From Parapedobacter flavus (lineage in GTDB: Bacteria; Bacteroidota; Bacteroidia; Sphingobacteriales; Sphingobacteriaceae): a DNA stretch of 64,000 nucleotides. The notes below the pieces were generated by a model that was not told the origin of the DNA, did not search any database, and was given only the letters and a program-made list of their open reading frames with translations. The stretch spans positions 214,506 to 278,505 of the forward strand of contig NZ_JAYKZZ010000007.1 of the NCBI RefSeq assembly GCF_035818675.1, given 5' to 3'. Of this stretch, positions 18,151-24,544 are shown one piece after another (the stretch's first letter is position 1; each line of letters opens with the position of its first letter). Position numbers and translations under genes: made by a program.

Positions 18151-19248
18151 ATGGGTGATAATAACATGAAAGCCGGGCCGGGGCCGCATAACGGGGTCAG
18201 TTTAAGGGAACTGATCATAAAAATGGTTGCGTTAATTCGGTATCTGCTACACAAATGGCTCATCATCGTGGTGGTTGTGCTATTGGGTGCTGTGCTCGGC
18301 CTTTGTTATTCCTTGTTTAAAAAGACCAACTATACGGCAACGCTAAGTTTCGTTATGGATGAACCCAGCGGATCCCAGGGCGGTTTAGGAGCAGCTGCGA
18401 CGATCGCAGAACAGTTTGGATTCAGCTTAGGCGGTATCGGTAGTGTGGGCGGCTTTTTTCAGGGCGACAATATCATTGAGTTTCTGAAATCGCGGTCAAT
18501 GGTCGATGAGACACTGCTTACGGAAGTAGAGATAGCTGGTGAAAAAGTCTTAATAGTCGACCGATACATTGCGTATAATAATCTTCGGGAAAAATGGGCG
18601 TCGAAAGACCCGAAATTGGCTGATTTGCAGTTTCGAGATACCATCGGTGTATTTCGGCAGGACAGTCTGATGGCCACGTTTTACAAAGCCATTTTACGGG
18701 AAAACCTGGTTATTGAAAAACTGGATAAGAAGCTTAATGTCATTACCATTGAGGTAGAAACGGCAAGTGAAGTGTTTTCGAAAGTATTTGCCGAGGCGTT
18801 AATCAAAAATGCCACGGATTTTTACATTCAAACGCGCACACAAAAGGCAAAGGAGAATTTGGACGTATTGACCCACCAGGTAGATTCGGTGCGGCGGGAG
18901 CTCAATGAAGCCATTAGCGGCGTAGCCGCCGCCACGGACGCTAATCCCAATCCGAATAGGGCATTCCAGAGTCTGCGTGTGCGCTCGCAGCTGCATACGG
19001 TAGATGTTCAAGCCAATACGGCAATCCTAACCGAGTTGGTGAAGAACCAGGAGCTTGCAAAAATTACCCTCCGCAATGAAAAGCCGGTTATCCAGGTGTT
19101 GGATAGGCCGATTCTGCCGTTAGAGAACGACAAACTGGGGAAACTGAAAGCCCTTGTCATTGGTGGCTTCCTTGGTGGTTTCCTGGCCTGTTTGGCATTG
19201 GTGTTGATTCGGCTTTACCGTCAAATCATGAGTGGGGATCTCGCATAA
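18151..19248 (+). CDS. Wzz-type polysaccharide chain-length determinant
   Basis: A 365-residue inner-membrane protein with helices at about 30-52 and 332-352 flanking a large periplasmic coiled-coil region (TRTQKAKENLDVLTHQVDSVRREL). The usual VLDRPILPLENDKLGK precedes TM2. No BY-kinase (Wzc C-terminal) domain is present. It is the last gene of the polysaccharide operon, and its 3' end overlaps the 3' end of ribBA by 23 bp on the opposite strand. Confidence 0.88.
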   Translation: MGDNNMKAGPGPHNGVSLRELIIKMVALIRYLLHKWLIIVVVVLLGAVLGLCYSLFKKTNYTATLSFVMDEPSGSQGGLGAAATIAEQFGFSLGGIGSVGGFFQGDNIIEFLKSRSMVDETLLTEVEIAGEKVLIVDRYIAYNNLREKWASKDPKLADLQFRDTIGVFRQDSLMATFYKAILRENLVIEKLDKKLNVITIEVETASEVFSKVFAEALIKNATDFYIQTRTQKAKENLDVLTHQVDSVRRELNEAISGVAAATDANPNPNRAFQSLRVRSQLHTVDVQANTAILTELVKNQELAKITLRNEKPVIQVLDRPILPLENDKLGKLKALVIGGFLGGFLACLALVLIRLYRQIMSGDLA

Positions 19249-20446
19249 TGGTATGCCCCATGCGGTCCCGTTTGGCACGGAGATACTGCTCGTTAAAGGG
19301 GTTTGCGGCAATTTCAATCGGCACGTTTTCTACGATTTCCAGTCCGTAACCAACCAGCCCTGCCCGCTTCGTTGGGTTATTGCTCATTAAACGCATTTTC
19401 GTAATGCCCAGGTCTCTCAATATTTGAGCGCCGATACCGTAATCCCGATGATCGGGTTTAAAACCGAGCTCCAGATTGGCATCCACGGTGTCTAAGCCAT
19501 TTTCTTGGAGATTATAAGCATGGAGCTTGTTGACCAGGCCAATGCCCCGCCCTTCCTGGTTCATATAGACTACTACGCCCTTACCTTCCGCTTCGATCAT
19601 TTGCATAGCGCGGTGCAGCTGGGGCCCGCAGTCGCACCGGCAAGATCCAAAAATATCGCCGGTTACACATGAACTGTGCACCCGTACCAATATGGGCTCA
19701 TCGGGCTCCCACTCGCCCTTATAAAGAGCGATATGCTGCTCATTGGTGTTTTTCTGCGTATACGCCGTCAGGTTGAACTGACCCCATTGGGTAGGTAAAT
19801 TGACAGATACCTCGCGGGTAATCAACGAGTCTTTCGTGAGCCGGTATTCAATCAGATCTTGGATGGAGATGATTTTCAGGTCAAACCGTTTCGCTACCTC
19901 AAGCAGGTCGGGCAACCGGGCCATTTCGCCGTCGTCTTTTAAGATTTCGACCAACACACCAGCCGATTCGAACCCCGCGATCCGGGCCAGATCGACGGCC
20001 GCTTCAGTGTGCCCCGCGCGGCGAAGCACGCCACCGTCCTTTGCAATCAACGGAAAGATGTGTCCCGGGCGACCGAACTCTTCGGGTTTGATGTTTGGAT
20101 TAATAAGCGCTTTGATGGTCTTAGAACGATCCGACGCCGATATCCCCGTTGTGCAGCCATAGCCCTGCAGATCTACCGATACCGTGAAATTCGTTTCGTA
20201 AACAGCGGTGTTGTTTCCCACCATGAGATTCAGGTCGAGGGCCTTGCAACGTTCTTCGGTAAGCGGTACACAAACTAAACCGCGCCCGTGGCTGGCCATG
20301 AAATTGATCACTTCGGGGGTGGCGTTGCGAGCTGCGGTAACGAAATCCCCTTCATTCTCACGGTCTTCATCGTCTACCACGATAACCACTTTTCCCAGTT
20401 GTATATCTTTGATAGCTTCTTCTATGGTATGTAACTCGCTACTCAT
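19226..20446 (-). CDS. ribBA: bifunctional 3,4-dihydroxy-2-butanone-4-phosphate synthase / GTP cyclohydrolase II
   Basis: A 406-residue fusion providing both entry steps of riboflavin synthesis. The N-terminal RibB half has DDEDRENEGDFV (about 25-36) and the GHTEAAVDLARIAG motif. The C-terminal RibA half has the zinc-binding VTGDIFGSCRCDCG (cysteines near 258-271) and NQEGRGIGL. Length is normal. It is a single gene with a -7 element 21 bp before its ATG. The overlap with wzz at the 3' ends is unusual but small. Confidence 0.97.
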   Translation of the reverse strand: MSSELHTIEEAIKDIQLGKVVIVVDDEDRENEGDFVTAARNATPEVINFMASHGRGLVCVPLTEERCKALDLNLMVGNNTAVYETNFTVSVDLQGYGCTTGISASDRSKTIKALINPNIKPEEFGRPGHIFPLIAKDGGVLRRAGHTEAAVDLARIAGFESAGVLVEILKDDGEMARLPDLLEVAKRFDLKIISIQDLIEYRLTKDSLITREVSVNLPTQWGQFNLTAYTQKNTNEQHIALYKGEWEPDEPILVRVHSSCVTGDIFGSCRCDCGPQLHRAMQMIEAEGKGVVVYMNQEGRGIGLVNKLHAYNLQENGLDTVDANLELGFKPDHRDYGIGAQILRDLGITKMRLMSNNPTKRAGLVGYGLEIVENVPIEIAANPFNEQYLRAKRDRMGHTIMRDPHS

Positions 20447-20466
20447 TTATTTGCTTTTTTACGATA

Positions 20467-20474
20467 CAAAGGTA
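20467..20474 (-). promoter_or_regulatory. -7 promoter element of ribBA
   Basis: Read on the minus strand this is TACCTTTG, matching TAnnTTTG, just before the ribBA start. The same octamer precedes rplM, lptF and der. Confidence 0.55.
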
Positions 20475-20481
20475 TCTTTTC

Positions 20482-21993
20482 TTAAGACGACTTCATATAA
20501 TCGTCATGTAAAGATTTGGGTTGCGCAGGTTGTGCTTTGCCGGCCATGCCAAGCCGCGTCTTGATCCAACCAAATGCTTTGTTTATTTTAAGGCGATACT
20601 GCTCAATATCAAATAAAGCCGAATCCGTGGCTGCTTTGTAAGCGAGGAAAATGGCCAATGGCGATAAGACGAAGATGGCCATCCACATTCCCCAAAAGGT
20701 ATCGATATTGCCCTCTTTGGCCGATTTCTCACTAACCGTGGAAATGATATGGTAAATAAGGAAAAAGATGATGGCAACCACGACGGGTAAGCCTAACCCA
20801 CCCTTGCGGATTATCGCCCCCAGCGGGGCACCGATGGAAAACAGCAACAAGCACGATACGGCCAGTGTAAATTTGCGCTGAAACTCGACGTTGTACAAGA
20901 TGTTTTTATTGCTGTAAAAAGCATCTTCATCCGCTTTAAGCACCACGACATCCTTGATGTAGCGTACCTGGCTCAGGGCGCTGGTGATCATCGTGCTGCG
21001 CTTTTCTGTTGGGATGGTTGAGATAAAGTCTTTCTGGTAATGTATTGGTTCGGCGAGCGTGATGGTTGTATCTGTCGCTTTATAATAGTCGTTGAAATAA
21101 TAGTAGTACGATTTGATTTCTGGGAATACCGTATTCCGCAGGCTATCCATCTGCTTCGCGTTGGAATCTGTATAATGCTTTAGTTGCTTCAGGTTCAGCA
21201 TGGCATGATGGCTTTTGAACAAATTTTCATCGGTTCGTTTCATCTGGAAAGCAGACATGTCAAACTTCTGTTCGGTTTCTTCGAAATAAAATCGGGTAAA
21301 CTGTTGCCGGGGGTTATATACGCGGGCTTTCTCTGCCCGGCTATCCTCGTAGCGCACACCGTTTTTCAGCTTGAGGATCATCGTATTATTATCTGGCGAA
21401 TTATAGATGTACCCCTCTTCGGCCAACAGTACATTATTAGCGGTACTGTTCCTGCTGTGGTCGTAAATCATTAAATCGTACAGGATTTTCCCGTCGTCGC
21501 TTTTACCCTTGGCACGAATGGAGTACCCCGGAATGGTATTGTTGAAGATGCCGGGTTTGATAAAGAAGTCGGCTTGTTTGATCCGCACATCATAAAGTAG
21601 CGACCCCATTTTAAGGTTAGCGACGGGCATGATGTAATCGCTGAATAGGAATCCGCCAACACTGAAGAGGCCAACAAGGACAAATAACGGGGCCATGGCT
21701 TTCCGTAGCGATACCCCCGCGGCTTTGATGGCCACCAACTCATAGCTTTCGCCCAAGTTGCCGAAGGTCATGATGGACGACAGTAACATGGAAAGCGGTA
21801 GCGCCATGGCTACATTGGTGGCAGCTGCGTACCAAAGCAATTCCAAAATCACATACCATTCGAAGCCTTTGCCGATCAGGTCATCGATATACTTGAAAAG
21901 AAAAAGCATAAGGAGGACAAACATCACGATGAAGAACGTGACGATGAATGGCCTGATGAAAGACTTCAGGATGAGAAGATGGATTTTTTTCAT
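20482..21993 (-). CDS. LPS export permease, LptF/LptG (YjgP/YjgQ) family
   Basis: A 503-residue inner-membrane protein with three N-terminal helices (SFIRPFIVTFFIVMFVLLMLF near 9-29), a large periplasmic jellyroll region and three C-terminal helices. It should work with an LptB ATPase to extract LPS; an lptB gene is at 50948. An in-frame start 33 bp upstream exists, but the TACCTTTG -7 element at 22024-22031 lies inside that extension, so ATG 21993 is chosen. LptF and LptG cannot be told apart here. Confidence 0.9.
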   Translation of the reverse strand: MKKIHLLILKSFIRPFIVTFFIVMFVLLMLFLFKYIDDLIGKGFEWYVILELLWYAAATNVAMALPLSMLLSSIMTFGNLGESYELVAIKAAGVSLRKAMAPLFVLVGLFSVGGFLFSDYIMPVANLKMGSLLYDVRIKQADFFIKPGIFNNTIPGYSIRAKGKSDDGKILYDLMIYDHSRNSTANNVLLAEEGYIYNSPDNNTMILKLKNGVRYEDSRAEKARVYNPRQQFTRFYFEETEQKFDMSAFQMKRTDENLFKSHHAMLNLKQLKHYTDSNAKQMDSLRNTVFPEIKSYYYYFNDYYKATDTTITLAEPIHYQKDFISTIPTEKRSTMITSALSQVRYIKDVVVLKADEDAFYSNKNILYNVEFQRKFTLAVSCLLLFSIGAPLGAIIRKGGLGLPVVVAIIFFLIYHIISTVSEKSAKEGNIDTFWGMWMAIFVLSPLAIFLAYKAATDSALFDIEQYRLKINKAFGWIKTRLGMAGKAQPAQPKSLHDDYMKSS

Positions 21994-22023
21994 TAAAATA
22001 CGTACCCCAGACTGCCTCAGACG

Positions 22024-22031
22024 CAAAGGTA
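22024..22031 (-). promoter_or_regulatory. -7 promoter element of the LptF/G gene
   Basis: TACCTTTG on the minus strand, 31 bp before ATG 21993. It lies between the permease and the START-like gene and supports the shorter permease start. Confidence 0.55.
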
Positions 22032-22038
22032 CGATTTT

Positions 22039-22416
22039 TTAAGCACCTATAACGCTTTGGAGATATTCGATCTGATTGTCCCAGATGAGCTTGCGGTCAT
22101 CGAGGGTTTCTTCCCACGAAAAATCGGTGATGGCGAGCGCAACATCGTTGGTGAGTTCATCCTGTACGATTTCCATTTCGAAATGATAAGGCTCATCATC
22201 CAGCCATTTGTACTTAACCAACTTATTTTCCCTTAGGCTGATGAGTTTGGCAACGTGCAGTTCATCGTCCCAGCTGAACTCATAAATGCCATCCTTGAAG
22301 TTTACATCGTCAGCAAACCACTGAGCCAGCGCATTGGGCTCGTGCAAGAAAGAAAATAGAATTTTCGGGGAGGATTTGATTTCGTATTCCAAATGGAATT
22401 TGATTTTTTCTGCCAT
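22039..22416 (-). CDS. START-like domain protein
   Basis: A 125-residue cytosolic protein of the SRPBCC/START-like superfamily (AHSA1-like). It shows FHLEYEIKSSPKILFSFLHEPNALAQWFAD at the N-terminus and a final amphipathic helix (WDNQIEYLQSVIGA). It forms a helix-grip fold that binds hydrophobic ligands in related proteins; no ligand can be named. Such short forms occur widely in Bacteroidota. Confidence 0.8.
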   Translation of the reverse strand: MAEKIKFHLEYEIKSSPKILFSFLHEPNALAQWFADDVNFKDGIYEFSWDDELHVAKLISLRENKLVKYKWLDDEPYHFEMEIVQDELTNDVALAITDFSWEETLDDRKLIWDNQIEYLQSVIGA

Positions 22417-22493
22417 GCCTATGATGATAATTAAGCGGTTATGTCGTTTCTACAGCTTTAACAACTTTTTTTCTAAAGAAAGGGAAAATAAAC

Positions 22494-22501
22494 TATATTT
22501 G
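22494..22501 (+). promoter_or_regulatory. -7 promoter element of tRNA-Met
   Basis: TATATTTG (TAnnTTTG) lies 12 bp before the mature tRNA 5' end. The -33 position 20 bp upstream is T-rich (TTTC) rather than a clean TTTG. Confidence 0.6.
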
Positions 22502-22513
22502 CAAACAATTTTT

Positions 22514-22587
22514 GGCGGGGTAGCTCAGATGGTTAGAGCGCAGGATTCATAACCCTGAGGTCGGCAGTTCGATCCTGCTCCCCGCTA
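22514..22587 (+). tRNA. tRNA-Met (anticodon CAT)
   Basis: A 74-nt cloverleaf without encoded CCA. The acceptor stem pairs GGCGGGG with CCCCGCT (first pair G-U) plus discriminator A; the D-arm is GCTC/GAGC; the anticodon loop TTCATAA gives CAT; the T-arm is GGCAG-TTCGATC-CTGCT. The paired first position argues for elongator Met rather than initiator fMet. tRNA-Ile2 (lysidine-modified CAT) is less likely but not excluded. Confidence 0.95.
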
Positions 22588-22600
22588 CGATAGATAGGAT

Positions 22601-22627
22601 GGGTTGCTTTTTTTGGCAACCCTTTTT
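22601..22627 (+). terminator. rho-independent terminator of tRNA-Met
   Basis: Stem GGGTTGC / GCAACCC with an 8-nt loop, followed by five T residues, 13 bp after the tRNA. Confidence 0.8.
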
Positions 22628-22681
22628 CTATAATGAAATGGCTGGGGCTAACTTGTCGGTTAGGGTTCAGGATTACCTAGC

Positions 22682-22730
22682 TATGATTCAACATTTTCCC
22701 GCTTTTACGACGGGAAAATGTTGAATCATA
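22682..22730. repeat. 20-bp perfect inverted repeat with 9-nt loop
   Basis: The left arm 22682-22701 (beginning TATGATTCAAC) and right arm 22711-22730 are perfect reverse complements separated by CTTTTACGA. No T-run follows, so a simple terminator is unlikely. It could be a structured RNA element or the remnant of a small mobile element. Confidence 0.85.
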
Positions 22731-22736
22731 TAAGAT

Positions 22737-22756
22737 ATGTAGTTAATACACTACAT
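22737..22756. promoter_or_regulatory. 20-bp dyad, candidate operator
   Basis: ATGTAGT-TAATAC-ACTACAT is a perfect 7-bp dyad, 7 bp after the long inverted repeat and 293 bp before the GNAT-like gene. The size fits a dimeric helix-turn-helix binding site; no binder is identified. Confidence 0.35.
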
Positions 22757-22911
22757 CAAGTGCAGAAAGGGTTTTATTTTCTATTCTTAAATGCTACCTT
22801 TATTCCATTGTGGAATTAGCGGTCTCACTCAGTAGTTTACGGAACTTAATGTATGGCATTTACCCGTTGGGTGAAGTTGGTTGACTTGGGTTGATTAATT
22901 TGGCAACAGGT

Positions 22912-23052
22912 ATGGTGAAATTATTTCGATGTTATAGCTGTAGAACAAGGGGTGCGCGAAGAAATCTATTTTTAACTTTATGGTCGAAATCTATATATGC
23001 TACACTAATCCGATTGACCTGTATGACCCTATTCGTCAATATTGATACATGA
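22912..23052 (+). CDS. possible 46-residue leader ORF coupled to the GNAT-like gene
   Basis: ATG 22912 opens a 46-codon frame whose TGA (23050-23052) overlaps the ATG (23049) of the next gene as ATGA, a typical coupling arrangement. The peptide is basic and has four cysteines (MVKLFRCYSCRTRG start, IYATLIRLTCM later). There is no recognisable family and a chance frame of this length is possible. Confidence 0.22.
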   Translation: MVKLFRCYSCRTRGARRNLFLTLWSKSIYATLIRLTCMTLFVNIDT

Positions 23053-23771
23053 TTCAGATCCGCACATTTGTAGCTCCACACGATAAGGAAGCTTGCGAGA
23101 AGTTTATTATTGGTCATCAAAAGTTGCTGGAAATATTTGGTATCACCAAGATTACCTCAAATCGACAGGATTGGGTAGATGACGAAAATACCATCGTGAT
23201 ATTGGTTGAGCATGTTGAAACTAAGGCTGTATATGGCGGGGCCAGATTGCAGATTGCAACGGGTGAATATGAATTACCTATTGAGATTGCTCTGGGCAAG
23301 TATGACCCCCAGATATATGACATGGTGCGGGCCGATCGCGAGCGGGGGGGGACTTGTGAATTGTGCGGGCTTTGGAATTCGAGAGAGGTGGCTGGTATGG
23401 GAATAGGCAGCTATATCTTAGCGCGGATTGGTGCAGTTGTGGCCACACAGCTACCGGTGAACAGTATTTTTGTACTTTGTGCGCCCATTACGGTGCGGAT
23501 GGGTAAACGCGTGGGTGCAGTAGTCGAATCGAGCTTGGGCAATGATGGGCTTTTTTATTACCCCAAAGACGACTTGATCGCGACCGCGATGAGACTGAGG
23601 GATATTCATGATTTACAACATGCTGATAGGACGGAACAAGAAAAAATCATGTCGTTACGTGCTAACAACCATCAGAAACTTTTCGAACGCGGACCTCGGG
23701 GCACGTTCGAGGTGGAATATGATTTGGAGATTGCTAGCGCTGAAAAATGGAAATCGATTCGTAACCGTTAA
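23049..23771 (+). CDS. GNAT-fold N-acyltransferase-like protein, possible signal synthase
   Basis: A 240-residue protein. The N-terminal half ends with VYGGARLQ (61-68), reminiscent of the vvGxaRL segment of LuxI-type and FeeM-type acyl synthases. It is followed by CELCGLWNSREVAGMGIG (103-120), where the R-x3-G-x-G-x-G loop resembles the acyl-CoA/pantetheine loop of GNAT enzymes. The three-gene operon continues after 3 bp with a methyltransferase and then a 7TMR-DISM sensor kinase. I infer that it may make an acylated small molecule sensed by that kinase. An ordinary GNAT acetyltransferase is the main alternative. No experimentally studied relative was identified by eye. Confidence 0.55.
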   Translation: MIQIRTFVAPHDKEACEKFIIGHQKLLEIFGITKITSNRQDWVDDENTIVILVEHVETKAVYGGARLQIATGEYELPIEIALGKYDPQIYDMVRADRERGGTCELCGLWNSREVAGMGIGSYILARIGAVVATQLPVNSIFVLCAPITVRMGKRVGAVVESSLGNDGLFYYPKDDLIATAMRLRDIHDLQHADRTEQEKIMSLRANNHQKLFERGPRGTFEVEYDLEIASAEKWKSIRNR

Positions 23772-23774
23772 CTT

Positions 23775-24536
23775 ATGAACACACACCTTTACAATCCGGA
23801 CTATTTGCGGGAAACGCAAAAATTACTGGAAAACATGAAACGGGATTCGTATAGCCCGTTGCTAAGCCGTTCCGGCAAAATTGCAGACATAGGCTGCGGC
23901 GTGGGGGCGGATGTCAATAATATGGCCCAATTAGGTCATAAGGATTGCAAATTTGTTGGCGTTGATGCCGATCAAGGGATGATTGATCAGGCAAACCTCA
24001 ATAAGGGGGAGCGCGGCAATGTTGAGTTCTTGGTCGGAAATGCCAATGCTCTCCCGTTTGCCGGTGGTGAACTGTCGGGATTGCGGGCGGAGCGCTTGGC
24101 GCAGCATTTAGCTAACCCTGCGCAGGTATTTGACGAGTTTCATCGTGTTTTGAAAGATGGTTCGCCGGTAGTGATTGTTGAAACGGACTGGAATAGTGTG
24201 TCTTTTTACAACGGCGATAACCAGACCGTTCAGCGGCTCAGGGAATATCTTGTCGCACATCAGGTAAAGAATGGGGGTGCGGCCACTAATTTAATCCATT
24301 ATTTGGAGACCGCGGGTTTTACTCACGTCAGTATCCGATTATATCCGTTAGCCACGCACATACTTGAGCAGTGCATAGCGACCCTGCGTATAGATTATGC
24401 CCTAACAATGATGGAGCAAAATGGCTATATTACCCAAGAAGCACATCGTACATTCCTTAATACCTTGCGGCAGGCCGATAGTAGCGGCTGCTTCGTTTGT
24501 TCAATCAATTTAGTTGTCGTTACAGCCCTGAAATAA
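23775..24536 (+). CDS. class I SAM-dependent methyltransferase
   Basis: A 253-residue methyltransferase of the UbiE/Methyltransf_11 type. Motif I is IADIGCGVGADV (36-47), the acidic end of strand 2 is VGVDADQGMI (61-70), and RAERLAQHLANPAQVFDEFHRVLKDG corresponds to the post-III region. The substrate is unknown. Its position 3 bp after the GNAT-like gene and 8 bp before the sensor kinase suggests that it modifies the same molecule or acts in the same circuit. Confidence 0.85.
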   Translation: MNTHLYNPDYLRETQKLLENMKRDSYSPLLSRSGKIADIGCGVGADVNNMAQLGHKDCKFVGVDADQGMIDQANLNKGERGNVEFLVGNANALPFAGGELSGLRAERLAQHLANPAQVFDEFHRVLKDGSPVVIVETDWNSVSFYNGDNQTVQRLREYLVAHQVKNGGAATNLIHYLETAGFTHVSIRLYPLATHILEQCIATLRIDYALTMMEQNGYITQEAHRTFLNTLRQADSSGCFVCSINLVVVTALK

Positions 24537-24544
24537 GACTATCT

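Larger units (their letters stand above)
22588..23048. other. 461-bp AT-rich intergenic region before the signalling operon
   Basis: It holds the tRNA terminator (22601-22627), a 20-bp perfect inverted repeat (22682-22730), a 7-6-7 dyad (22737-22756) and a 46-codon open frame (22912-23052). A weak -7-like TTAATTTG is at 22895-22902. No other gene was recognised. Confidence 0.7.

Noticed and set aside
22514..22587. Initiator tRNA-fMet
   Set aside because: The first acceptor pair is G-U rather than the C-A mismatch typical of bacterial initiators; elongator Met fits better.
22737..22756. Canonical lux box
   Set aside because: The dyad lacks the CTG...CAG core of lux boxes and no LuxR-type autoinducer-binding regulator is encoded nearby.
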